From NCBI GenBank assembly GCA_029379385.1, contig CM055613.1:11674001-11738000 (forward strand): DNA of 64,000 nucleotides, given 5' to 3'. The translations under genes and the position numbers were made by a program. Positions 50,582-63,045 of this stretch are shown piece after piece (within the stretch, counting starts at the first letter, position 1; each line of letters opens with the position of its first letter). Below the pieces are notes generated by a model. That model was not told the DNA's origin, made no database searches, and was given only the letters and a program-made list of their open reading frames with translations. Origin of the DNA: Quillaja saponaria. Taxonomy: Eukaryota; Streptophyta; Magnoliopsida; Fabales; Quillajaceae.

Positions 50582-50803
50582 CTCTACCACCTTATATATA
50601 GAAAAATCCCTACTGCTCCTATATCAGGAACAAAGCTAAATGTTGCTTAGAGAGTGGTCACAATCATGCGTGTGAACATAAATTTATCCCCACTCTACCA
50701 CCTTATATATAGAAAAATCCCTACTGCTCCTATATCAGGAACAAAGCTAAATGTTGCTTAGAGAGTGGTCACAATCATGCGTGTGAACATAAATTTATCC
50801 CCA
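50582..50803. repeat. Perfect tandem duplication, 2 x 111 bp
   Basis: 50582-50692 and 50693-50803 read as identical copies, starting ctctaccaccttatatatag and ending aaatttatcccca. No mismatch was seen, so the duplication is recent or was introduced during assembly. A diverged relative of the unit lies near 39235-39300. Confidence 0.93.
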
Positions 50804-53800
50804 ACAAAATTGTCAAGAGAATTCAAATTTTCAAAAGCAAGATGATCATGATTAGATTCTAGTGGTTTATGGTCTCGGAGACATTAACCTTGGCTTTCAT
50901 TGGGCATTTACTGAAAGCCCACCTGAACCTATTTCTAGTTTAAACTCGTTACTCTTTTACACATTGCGGCCCACATTATCGCCAAAAAACATGGAAGAAA
51001 ATGAACTGCTTGAAGCTCAAAGCAAAAAGTGTTTCCTTATTTCTTTTTCTTGTTTTCAAATGTACAATGTTGATTGTCCTGCTGCTATACCAAAGTCTGG
51101 TCCACTACTTCCAAACTTGGTCTTATCACAGTTTAGGGTTGGCAATTTGATGAGTCGGGTTGAATTAGATAGCTAGCTTGTCCAAAAGTGTTGGAGTTTT
51201 TGTGTCTAATCGATCCGTACCATCATTGTGTGTGAAATTTAAATTGGGCCAAGTTCAAATTAATATGAAGATAAACAAAAAAATCATGTTGAAAGTTAAG
51301 AAAAATATACACGATAAGTATAGTTCATGTTATGTTCAATTCATATATGATTTTGTGTACTTCGGATTACTTACTTTTCAAATTGGGTAGTTTATAATAT
51401 GATCTAATGCCATGACATGCACATCAAACCTTGAGTAAATCTCTAGATTTGGTTCAGTATTTCTTTGCGGATCCATCATAACATACCTGAATAAATCAGG
51501 CCTAAAGTCTAGAGTCTAGACCTATATCATGGGCTTAATATACATTAAAAACAGTTCAATTTCCCACACTTCAGGATGTCACGAGAAACACATTTTGCTT
51601 CATTTTTTCAGAACAAATATCTTGTGCATCTTTTAACCCCCAAAAAAAAAGAGAAAAAAACTTTGTGCATGCAAGCCTATGTGGACCCGAGTTAAAGATC
51701 ATCCAATTGCATTAAGTGGGCACAGCTTAGTTTGCAGCACACTAACATTCCCTTCCCCTACACCAACTTCGTTAGAGAGAAAGAGAGAAAGTCCAAACTT
51801 CAAGGTTAATGAATAGTGAGTGAGTGAGTGAGTGAGTGCGGATAGGAAAGAAGGGTGTCCGTGGCAGTAAGTGCGGGTGTGGGGCAGTCAGAGCTGAAAT
51901 GACAATGGAAAGAAATGAAGGCCTTAATAGACTTGAAATTGACGTTTCAGATTCTAATTGTCAGAATGGGGTTGCAGGCCACCAGACCAGCAGCAGAAAC
52001 GTATTTGCTTTTCCCCACACAAATTGTGCCATCCATTATCCTTCAATGCCAACTCTTAGTTTATTGTTTTTTACTAAACATCACTTCTGTTTTGTGAATT
52101 TTTGCATAACCCGATTAATTATATTTCTTATTTTAAAAAAAATTTATTTATTATATTATCTACTTGTAGTTTTGAGGAAATTTTATTTTGACTTTTCAAC
52201 TCTAAAATGATTCATGTATGACATTCAATTAACAAGGATCACACTAAATTTAATTTGGATCTATGAGAATGAAAAATGAAGGATCAAATAGAAGCTTTAT
52301 TTGGGTAATACTATAAACTTAAAATATAATTAAGTCAATAATTTTTTTTTAAAATTTCTTGATAAGAAATATTTTAGTCATATTCATTTGGAAAAATATT
52401 GCTGTATCCTTCAACTGTAATTCATAAATTAATTTGTAGAAATAACAAAAAAAATACTGCATGCAGATAATCATAATTACAACAAGTTTAACCGGGCAGA
52501 AGTTGGTCATCAGTCTTACAAATCAAAAGTTCAAAGCAATTGAAGCAATATGCAAAAGTGACTGCTATATCAATTTTTAGAGCTTTATTAGAGGATTCCC
52601 TCTAGTGTAAGATTATGATGCCACCACTCCAAAAATTGTGGTCCATGAATTTCTTTTTCACAGAGGCCATGCATGGTTAACTCTCTTGGACATAAAAAGT
52701 TTTCTCTCATATACTTATTGAGGAAGAAAAAGAAAACCACAAAGCATCTTTCCTTCTATTTCATTTCATAAAAAATAATAATAGTAATATTATTAAATCT
52801 TGACCAATTAAAAAGCAAACAAAGAGAAATAAACACCAAATCAAAACACTACTTAAATTTATTCTTGCATGTAAATATATTTATTATAATTTTATATAGT
52901 ATATTAATAATATATATTAAATGTGCTGGACTAACAAGTTTTTGATCACAAATTCGACTTGTTTAGAAAGTAAACTAAGCTCGACTCGAGAATTTAAAAA
53001 GTATGTCCAAGAACAGTTGTATTTACTTGTGAGTTTGATTCGTTTTTGTGGTCAGTTTTAAGTTTATGAGACTTCTTTATCTTTTTGGTGGCTAAGCAAT
53101 ATTAGAGGAACGAAAATTCAAATATGGACAAATAGTACCTTTCAAATCAATGAAGCAAAATAATAATAAACTATTATAATTTTTCATTTCTTAAACTACT
53201 ATAATTTTGAACAAAAAACAAATGTTAGATATAATAAACATTTTTTAATAAAATTATAAATATAATATACAATCATATAAATATAAGATTTCTTGGTCTG
53301 AAAAATATAAGATTACGAATACAACGTAATTCGAACCATAAATTAAGGCTAAACTTTCACATTTAAAACCGACTTTCAAAATAAATTAAAAAATCAATCA
53401 ATATTTTAAAGAAACTAACACATTGTAAGATTTGACTAGTCTTACATCAGTATTGAATTCTTGTCGTGGCTTGTTATGTGTCAAGACAATAAAATACTTT
53501 AAAGAAAATTTGTATTTAATGGTCTAAATTAATATATTTGTTAGTGAAAAGCATTAGCTATTTTTTCCTAATCCCGTGTATAACACAGATTACTTGCTTG
53601 TTATATATAAAATATAATATTTCTGTCTTTTGTTAATATACTTTTTGAAAGATTTGCATTTAAAGCGGTGGCTGATAGTGATATAGTATAATAAATAACT
53701 TGCTATTAAAATTTATACTATATATATGAGTCTCAATATTAAAACATATAAAAATATAGATGAAATATTAAAAATATTAATTTAAAAAATATTTTATAAG

Positions 53801-56248
53801 ACTAAACTAAAAATATAGATTATATTAAGTTTTTATTATATACATAACTTAAGGTTTTTATTAATTTTAAAAAAATTATATATAATTTAATAGTAATTTA
53901 AATATGAAGTGTTACGCTGTGCGACATATAAACTAATGTTTAAAAATGTGTTCAACTTATATATTTATTGAACCTTAACTAATATCTCCCTCTTTTATCA
54001 ATCAATTTAACAATTGATGCAATGAAATAATTCCTTTGCAACTTGGATTTCATTTCTTTTGAATCTTAGTTTTATGATTAGTCAAGTTTAAGCTCTTAAT
54101 TATTCTTGAGCTAGGAAAAATATATATTTGAAAATGACTTTTTTTTTTATCGATTCAGAAAAATGAATTAATCAAGATATACGTAAACTAATTCGGAAAC
54201 CAATAAGCATTAACAAAAAGAAGAAGAAAAAAAGGGAAAGATGCATTTTTGGTAACTATATGAAGTATCTAATACTTTTGGGCACTAGTGAGGCAGAAGA
54301 ACATGCTTCTCGCCTGTTATGGAATAATATGAAATTCTTTGTAAGGTAGTTCCTAGCTTGCTAGTGCCTGCCCTACTTGAAAATGCAATTAAGTTCTGTC
54401 TTTGCCAATTGGGAATCTTGGATCCTTTAACATATTGAGCACTTGCAGAGTCATAAATTGGTAGGTCTGGAATCCCTTTTAGTTCATTATTGTTGAGAAA
54501 TTAACCCTTTTTTTTTACGTGTAAAATGTCCACATTGTTGGCAACCGTAATTTAAATTCCTGATCATAAATATTGCAATAAGATTATGTTATTGATTTAA
54601 TTTATTCTATTATATATATATAAATATATATATTTATACTTCTCTATCTATATATCTGTATTTATATTATCTATATCTATATTATTTTAAACGAGAGGGA
54701 CCCTTATAGTCTTCTACAGGTATTATATACAAATTAAAAGAGTTTTTATCAATTTAAATTACTAAAAAATCATTTTAAATTTTAAAATTTTAATCACTAT
54801 CCACTATACTCTGTTACCCCTACGTATTACAACTTATTATATTTTTATAAGTTGCACATGTAATTTTTATCAAAATACTATCATACACTTTTTACAGTTT
54901 TCTCTAATTACTTTTATACAACTATTACTAAAGATATTTTTTCTTTCTTTTATAGATTTAAAAAAAAATAAAAAATCTTTGAATGTAAGAACATGTGAAG
55001 AGCCAGTTATACTAAAAGCCTAAGCACTGTCCTCCCAAGTTTTGTCTATTTTCTTTTTAATTAAAAATATCTTTAATACCCATGTATTCAGTTACTTCTC
55101 TATTGAGAATTTTTTATATCATTTTACAATAAAATTTCATTTAAAAAAAAAAATATTATTACCCACTATTGTCACAATTCTATTCTTAGATAAATACCAA
55201 ATTTTCTTATAAATTAGTTACCCAATCATATTGGCCCTTTCTCATCCGTCCCTCATTCATTTACATGGACTGAATCAATGATATTCGAGGAGATTGATAT
55301 AATCCCAAAAAAAAAAAATTATGATTATTTATTTAGTTTATTTTTTAGAATGATTTAAGTTCTTATTTTAGGATAAAAAGAACTCTAAACATTTATCTTA
55401 AAAAAGAAAAAAGCATTTGAGCCTGTGAGAGAGCACGTGCTCTGTGCCAGGATGCTAGTGTGTATATATATATAGATACATTAGAGAGTAAATTAGTTAA
55501 TAATACTTATTAGGGTGGCCTGAGGAGTGAACTTAGCCATATGGTGAACCACTTGAACAATCTCTCTAATCTTACTGTTTTTATCATCCACTACTGAGTT
55601 ATGGTTAATTGCATATCTGTTTGTGTGCTCTGAATTTAATTCTACAAGATGTTTTTTATCGGTCAAACTATTCACCCCTCTAGTTTCTTATTCTTAGGCC
55701 AACAAGTTCAATCTTAACCTGAAACCTAGGTTTACTTCAATTCCATTAATCTGATGGTAATATCGTATATGTAATGGTAGCGTTGAGTTGTATATGTAAT
55801 GGCAGTGTTTCATAAAATATGATCAAGTTAAACACATTGAATAATGCCATAATGATCTTTATGTTCGTCAATGACAGTGATACATAAAACAAGGTGAACA
55901 TTCTGAATGCATTGTATAGAACTATATATAGAGCTTCAATTTCATTTCAGGGTAATTTCTTTGAAAGTCGAAGTACATGGAACGAATAATTGCTTAAGCT
56001 AACAACTTTGTGAAATTCCCTTAAAAATAATGTTTTGAAATTCAACTCATATCGCAATATCGAGAAACAAGTAGAATTTCTGAAAGAAAATTAATTGGAA
56101 ATACTTATAATTAACTTTAAATTATCTGAATAGCATTCTGAACAAGTAGTAGCTAGCTTGTAAATAGAGCAGTGATAACTGATAAATACAGGCACTTAAG
56201 GAGGATAGAACTAAAATTAAATTTGTCTTGAAGAATTCTTAGTAGCCT
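50804..56248. other. Long AT-rich spacer without a supported gene
   Basis: Open frames here are short and low in complexity. Notable items are a GTGA microsatellite at about 51816-51837 (gtgagtgagtgag), AT-rich (TA)n tracts near 54612-54650, and the palindrome GAGCACGTGCTC at 55431-55442 containing a G-box. The right end is downstream of YAB5. Confidence 0.5.
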
Positions 56249-59200
56249 TCATTTATTTAGTAGTGCAGCCCTTGACATCAAACGTTTCCCGGAGCCCTGC
56301 AAATAATTAATGGAATAATAAGAAATCAATCAAGAACTGATATATAACCAACTTTCATAAAAGTTATGAATTACATCATATTCTTGACCAGTATTTTTTT
56401 TTTTTTTTTTTTTTTGGTTTCCCACGAGTATCTCACACCCTCTAGTACTATTGTTAATGACTAGAAATTAGCATATATAAAAATAAAAGAATTGCCGTGC
56501 AGTAGATATATATAGAGTATAAATTCAGTATGAGTAGCTCTACGCCTCTAATACATACCAATGCCCTATATATTAATTTCAGGCATAATGCTTGTATGAC
56601 TATAAATCTCAACTTAGATCATAGATCTGAGGGGGACTTGCTTTGGTTTTTATTATATAGCGCAACAAACAAAAACTAAAACCAAAATTGAATTTTCTTC
56701 ATCAAAGAGCCAGTCTAAAATATTAAAAGTAATGTTTTTCTCAAATACTTACATTGTCCAGCTTAGCTTGATTGTTGGTCTCCAACATCAGCCCAAAATG
56801 AATATGAGGGAAATGTGCCCACTAGCAAATAAGTAGTACTATTGTTAGTCAAAAACTATCAAAGAATAGAAAGAGAGAAAGAAAGAAAGAGAACTTGATC
56901 TTGTCCAGTGTTCACGTACAGTACTCTTACATTTTTTGCAGCTGTGCTGAATGCTTCCCTGTGGCTAATATCTGGATTGTTAGCCTTGATTCTTTGGATT
57001 TCCTCTCTGCATATAGATGCGATAAGATGTTTTTCTCGTATGATACAAATTAAAAATACGTGGAACAATAATAAATGTTATTATATAGAAAGAGAATGAG
57101 AGCAAATTTTTGTTACTTTATGAACTGATTATATGCAGAAGGTACTCGCTGCCTCTTCTCGGGAGCTGCGAGAAGAAAACAATATTGGCTCATGAGATAT
57201 ATAGAAATATACATATTGATTGCCTGAAATGTAAATGAAAAATTCTCAAACTAGACAAAAAAGGACTGGGTGCACACTAACGTCGATTCACAACCCTTTC
57301 CTCAGTAACATGTGAGTTGGGTGCTCGCATAGCAATCCTATTGTTGCATTTTGAAGAGGAACCTGTGTCAATCCTATGTTCTGGTGTGTTGCAGCTTGGT
57401 GCCTAGAAAGTATATAAAAATTTATGTTAGGGGGGCCAGAAGCTTTTCCTCATAGTGCCTGCAGGCTTATTATCAGCCATGTATTAATTAGGAAAATGAA
57501 GCCAAATAGAATAGGTAGCTGCCAACTATTGTGGGTTCATCAAGAAAGAGAGAGAGAGAGAGAGTTGAAATGATCTTTCATGAGAGCAGCTAGCATTGAC
57601 AATTAAACACTGAGTAGTTAGAATAATATCAAATCAAATAAAGCACATAAAACCCAGATTGACAGTTTAGGGATCTACTAAAATATCCAGTTTCTTTTTT
57701 ATTTATTTCTTTTAATGAATGTGTGTTTCTCATTAGAGGACAAAGATATTGAAAAGAAATCATTAAACCTAATCACTAACGTGTCAATCAACTCATATCT
57801 CAAGGTACAACATATTGTATTTTGAAAAGCCTTAAAATATATGCTTCTTTGTCTTTCTAGCTGGGTACTTTCTTTTATGGCGGCTGGTAATTTGGGCTCT
57901 CATGAGTACTCCAACCTATTAATTCCTCTAGCTAGGTTTTGCTTTGAAAAACTAGATTTGATTTTCTCTCTCTCTCCAAAAAAAAAAAAAGAAAAAAAAA
58001 AAGATCCTTTGGACTTAGAAACCTTGGGATTCAAAAGGGGCTAGGGGCTATAGCCTATAGCTATCCCTATTGGTTCTTGAACTCTCTCCAGCTCCGTTCC
58101 TAAAAGTTTAAGCTGGGAGGGAAAAACTTTTGTAAGGTTTATGTTGGATCTGTGTGTCAACTGTCAATCACTCTATCTACATGTTTGCGTGCATTATTGT
58201 TGTAAATACATAAAAAGCATGTAGCACCTGGATATCTTGCCATGACAGTGACTGAAACGCGGCTGCCATATTCACGGACCATAGATTGGTGCAGTGCCCA
58301 CAACGAACGGTCACTATGTCAAACAGGCTGCTGCATGGAACACTCACCTGCAAATATAAAATTCATTTAAGTCTACAGGACAAGATCAGTAAACAAAATT
58401 CATTTTTGAAAAAGAAAAGAAAAACAAATCCCACATTTCATAGTTGCGATATCTGATCTAAATTAAGAATATCACTTGGACAGGAAAATAAGACAATGAA
58501 CCAACTTATTTATTTTGGATGAATAATGCTTGTTAATATGCAAAACTTTTTCTTGTTAGGGCTACACAGAAAGGAAAGAAATCTGCTTAGCTGAGATGGG
58601 TATTATCAAGAAATTAACCACCCCAGATTTAGCATTCTCATTTCCCCTTCAGCTAAAGAAGTTGGGTTGGACAGCAGGCTATTATTGCAGTACTTTTATG
58701 CTAGTAAGGGAAAAGACAATAACTAATAATACATTAATGCTATAGTGACTGGATGATAGACAGAGGGGAGAAGAAATCAAAGGGTACTGCTTCGTCAGTT
58801 ATCATCAAATGTTTGGTTTCACCATAAACATGCCACTGATCACTCTTTCTCTCTCTACTCGTTCTCAATATGGGTGATTGTGTAGTGTGTGGCTTTGAGC
58901 ACTTGAGGACCTTCAAGTATGACTTTTCTTTGACAGTAAAAGAAAAGGAAAAAGGAGAAGTCCAGCGATGGAGACCTAACTCTAACAAAAACACCCAATA
59001 AATTGCAGTAAAAGAACATCAAAACCTGTTAACGGCATACACTAGCTTCCTTTATTCAGGAAGGAGTTCTTTCTCCTTGGATACACACAATAATACTACA
59101 TGAGAAGAAACCAAACAAGAAAAAAGAAACCACTGTTTTTAAATACATGTACTAATAAGGGTTAGAAAAAAGCACATAGATCTCATCCCACTGCATAAAA

Positions 59201-59318
59201 GAGTTTCTAATAGTCAGATCAATATTAGAGATATATATACCGCAAGAACAATATTGCAAAAGTTGCAGGGGATGTAGCAGAGTTGCTCAGGCGCAATATT
59301 GATACTGCAGCTTGACAT
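56249..59318 (-). CDS. YAB5: YABBY transcription factor (YABBY5 type)
   Basis: Nuclear DNA-binding protein of the seed-plant YABBY family, acting in leaf lamina growth and abaxial identity. Seven exons are 59241-59318, 58228-58347, 57282-57402, 57117-57165, 56931-57006, 56753-56821 and 56249-56296. They give 186 residues, with phases consistent throughout. The N-terminal zinc finger uses Cys18, Cys21, Cys42 and Cys45 (IPCNFC ... VRCGHC), with SLFDIVTV between them. A variable Ser/Asn-rich linker leads to the HMG-like YABBY domain from about residue 106 ([35 protein letters not shown]) ending [28 protein letters not shown] and [12 protein letters not shown] point to YAB5 rather than YAB2, FIL or CRC. 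The last exon adds a short basic tail ([13 protein letters not shown]). GA-rich tracts lie upstream and in intron 3. Confidence 0.95.
57546..57564. repeat. GA microsatellite in a YAB5 intron
   Basis: About nine AG units lie in the intron between exons 2 and 3 of YAB5. It is a possible GAGA-factor (BPC) site, but it may be a plain microsatellite. Confidence 0.8.
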
Positions 59319-59597
59319 GTCTCCCAAGTATGGCAATCACAAAGCAGATTTCTTAGTTTGATCCAAGAAGGGATAAATCAAAGAAAGAAAGAGAACAAAA
59401 GGTAAAGAACTCAAACAAAATAGATAGGAGGTCTCTCTGTTGCAATTTGTAGAACACCTACAAGACCAAGTTGAAAGCAAAAGCTTTTTATTCCCTTTCA
59501 ATCCCCTCTTTGTAATACCTTTCCCTTCGAAACTTGGCTAGTAATGTATCACAACCGTATAACTAAATGGGTGTATCATACATATAGAAATTTGGTA

Positions 59598-59648
59598 AAG
59601 AGAGAGATGGTATTGTAATGAGAGAGAGAGAGAGAAAGAGAAAGATAA
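59598..59648. promoter_or_regulatory. GA-rich tracts upstream of YAB5
   Basis: Runs of AGAGAG at about 59599-59607 and 59620-59640 lie about 300 bases upstream of the YAB5 start codon. Plant BASIC PENTACYSTEINE proteins bind such GA repeats in promoters of developmental genes. In mRNA sense these are CT-rich, also typical of a 5' leader, so the role is uncertain. Confidence 0.4.
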
Positions 59649-61267
59649 GATGGGGTTAATTAATTTGTAGTGCCCACGGCTGGTAAGAAATGCTGGGACC
59701 GGGCAAAGTGAAAAAGAAAGTGGTTTTTGTGTTCATGGAAAACTGGTTCAATGAGCTATGGAAGCCATTGGGGAATGAGGCAGAGAAGGGTTAGGGCTAT
59801 GAGGAGATGAAAAAAAAGAAAGAAATGTTTTTGGCTGCATTACCACATCGGTTCTGGCAATTACATATAAAGATGAAATGCTGAGGGTGACAACTCCTTT
59901 GTTTCTCGGCCTCCCCCACCCTGCCAGCGCCTACCTAGCTGCAACGCCACAGCGGACGAGGGGGGCGAATTATTTCTTTCTCTGTTTTTTTACTTTAGTT
60001 TTTTGCTACCACTTTTTGCTTTGTTTCATTTTTTTTTATTAATAATAATTAGTATACCATGTCTTAGTGTATAATATTTTTCAATTTATAACTTTCTTAT
60101 TTGTATGAGTTATATAAAGATAATTAATTTAGCTAACAATGAATTAGTCTGACAGTGAAACTCTTGTTGAGATAAATTTAGGTTAGTATGGTGAGAATTC
60201 TTCCAGATATATAATGATAGACTGGTAGTTATGTGTGTGTAATATTTATTTCTGTAATATGTGAGATATCATATTTACCAATATTAATATATTAACATTA
60301 CAAGGTGTGCGTTGATACACTTGTTAATTTTTAGAATTGAGATTTGAAGAATGATTTTTGGCAAAACTTAAGAGTGACTAATATATGATTTATTTAAAAT
60401 TGTTAAAGTAGGGTGGTAATTAATTTGTAACAAAAATGTTGAGTTGTAGATAGGTTGGTAATTTGTTATGGTATCATAGCATAAGAGTATTATTCCACGC
60501 CTTCACCCCACCCGCTTTTACCCATAATTTTGGAATCTGAATCGACCTAGCTTAAAAATATTAATTTTATTGACACATCATCCAACTTTCTTTAAAAAAC
60601 TACATATTTAGGTTGAATGAGATTTGAACGTCCCTTAACCTTTGATTGAAATTAATAATAAATAACCATTTTGACAAGCTAGTCAATTGTTTAATTTGCA
60701 TAGCTAAAATTATATGTTTTAAGTCTTAACTGAAATACAATAAAAATGAATAAGTTTTATCTTATAAGTGATTGTAGTAGAGAAGAGTTATTTAAACAGA
60801 TAATTTTAGCTTTATTATTCTAAAATAAAATAAAAATAAAAATAAATAAAACTTATTAATAAACGTGGTTGTCGTAGAGAAGAGTGTATTCATTGTCTTT
60901 AATTATTATTTTCTTTCTCAAATTTAGAGTAATAAAGCTATTTTCTTTTGTTCATCTTATTTTTAGATATTTTAAAAAATAAAATGATTAACATTTGGAG
61001 TATATTGAGTAAAATTAAATTAAATTATAACAATTAAAATCTTAAGTCTGAATCCTTATTCATCATTCGCTACGAAACATTAGATTCAAATAATAATATT
61101 TTAAATTGATGGATTTGAAACGAATGAATGTCAAATCCATAAATTTAAAATATCTTAATCCAAACAAAGCCTTAAAGAGATTACCCCCTTTAATGAAAAA
61201 TTTTGTAGCCTAAGCTCCATCCGAGCTGAATCGAGCACATATTCTTAATTGCCTTTACTAGCTTGGC
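59649..61267. other. YAB5 promoter side and AT-rich spacer
   Basis: No gene is supported. The left part is the probable YAB5 promoter, and the remainder is AT-rich up to the end of the CACTA element. Confidence 0.45.
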
Positions 61268-61284
61268 CACTACAAGAAACTTGG

Positions 61285-61640
61285 TCATTACCGACCAACC
61301 AATGTTGGTCGGTAAAATATAAAATTACCGACCAACTTAACGACCAACCGACCAAAATATATAAATAATATATTACCAACCAACTTTTGGTCGGTAGGTT
61401 GGTCGGTAAATTGATGGGAAAGGTTTTAATGGGGGGAATTTTACCGACCAACCTTGGTTAGTCGGTAATTGAGTTTCTTACTTATTATGGTTGGTCGGTA
61501 ATAGGTTTTAATTTGGGGGAATTTTACCGACCAACCAAGGTTGGTCGGTATTTGAGTTTCTTACTTATTATGGTTGGTCGGTAATAGGTTTTAATTTGGT
61601 GGAATTTTACCGACTGACCAAGGTTGGTCGGTAAATCAGT
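61285..61640. repeat. Palindromic subterminal repeat array of the CACTA element
   Basis: ACCGACCAAC and its reverse complement GTTGGTCGGT occur about a dozen times, several as near-perfect palindromes (TTACCGACCAACC then GGTTGGTCGGTA). An approximately 84-bp unit (gaattttaccgacc ... ggttttaattt) is itself repeated in tandem from about 61436 onward. Confidence 0.9.
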
Positions 61641-61727
61641 TTAATGGTTTTTTTTTTTTTTTTTTTTTTTTAACTTGGACGAAACCTGCGTTTTGGTTCT
61701 TCTGTTTTGTGTTTTTTTTTTTCACTC

Positions 61728-62034
61728 TGAAAACTAATTCCAAATCCCTAACTCCTCCTTTGCCTCCCACGCCTCCCTCTCTCACGCCTCCCTTCTTCCT
61801 CTCCATCCCTTTTGCTTAGTTCCTCTCTCCTTTCTCATGCCTTGGTCAAGCATTTGCAAAAGGAGCTAGCTAGACTGGAGAGTGAGTTGAGAACTTCTGG
61901 CCCTGCTACCTCAACTTGCGATTCCAAATCCCTAACTCCTCCTTTCTCACGCCTCCCACGCCTCCCACGTCTCTAGTTGCTTTCTCACGCCTTGAGAACT
62001 CCTGGCCCTGCTACCTCAACTTGCGATTATGCAG
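61728..62034. repeat. Duplicated leader segments of the CACTA element
   Basis: ccaaatccctaactcctcc occurs at about 61739 and 61923. The phrase ggccctgctacctcaacttg occurs at about 61898 and 62002. The GC content is higher than in the surroundings. It is probably untranslated leader sequence of the element. Confidence 0.8.
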
Positions 62035-62266
62035 CATTACTGAGAAAGAAAGATCTCTAGATACAAAAGGTAGGATGTGCCATCTAAATACTTCTATGTT
62101 GCCATTTTTAAAAAAAAGATATTTATTGTTATGCTCTCTTTGTTGCCGAGAGGAGCTAGGATAGGAATCAAATGTTGAAATATGTGGTGATCATTAAGAA
62201 ACATTTTGGAATCTTGGAAATTGGATTTTAATAAAAATATTGAGGCAATGAGTTGGAATTGGTAAG

Positions 62267-62740
62267 TTAGATTCTTGGTGTTGGATTATATTTCTCTTAT
62301 AGGAAATTACATTTGGTTTCATGATTTGGTTTAAACACAAGTGAAAGATGTTTATGATTTTAGTTTGGTTGTCCATGTGTTGGTTAACATAGATTAGAGG
62401 TTTTTCTTTTTTCCTATTTCTCCTTAGTGAAAAAGGTCTATTCAATCATAATGTAAATAACTTAGATTCTTGGTGTTGGATTATATTTCTCTTATAGGAA
62501 ATTAGATTTGGTTTCATGATTTGGTTTAAACATAAGTGAAAGATGTTTATGATTTTAGTTTGGTTGTCCATGTGTTGGTTAACATAGATTAGAGGTTTTT
62601 TTTTCTTCCTATTTCTCCTTAGTGAAAAAGGTTCATTCAATTATAATGTAAATAACTTAGATTCTTGGTGTTGGATTATATTTATCTTATAAGAAATTAG
62701 ATTTGATTTCATGATTTGGTTTAAAATCCACCAAAAGATG
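62267..62740. repeat. Tandem repeat, 195-bp unit, about 2.4 copies
   Basis: Copies start at 62267, 62462 and 62657, each with ttagattcttggtgttgg. The first two are complete and nearly identical; the third breaks off after about 80 bases. The repeat lies between the CACTA leader and its transposase frame and appears intronic or untranslated. The two similar minus-strand frames here are a by-product of the repeat. Confidence 0.92.
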
Positions 62741-63045
62741 TTTATGCTAAATGTTTATGCTAATGGTTTTATTTTATTTTATTTCTTTGTTTGGTCTATG
62801 CTAAATGTTGATTTATGAGTTTGTTTGAGTTGTGAATTAAGATGCAAGTATACTACAAGTAATGTTTTTTAGGTAGACTTTTGCTTTTTAATGCAAGGTA
62901 CTAGATAACATTGACCTGTATATGTTGTATACCTCTTGGTTTAGTTCTAGTGGAAATAGGGGCTTACTTAAGTAAATGAAACATGTGAAATTTTAACTAG
63001 GTACATGAAATCATTATATTTACAAAATTTTGATGAGCAGAAAAT

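Noticed and set aside
51836..52210. A 124-codon open frame in the 51-52 kb spacer
   Set aside because: It does not start with ATG, its second half is low-complexity, and no homologous family or splice structure is visible.
62194..62640. Two similar minus-strand frames suggesting a duplicated small gene
   Set aside because: They are the antisense of the 195-bp tandem repeat and have no start or splice logic of their own.
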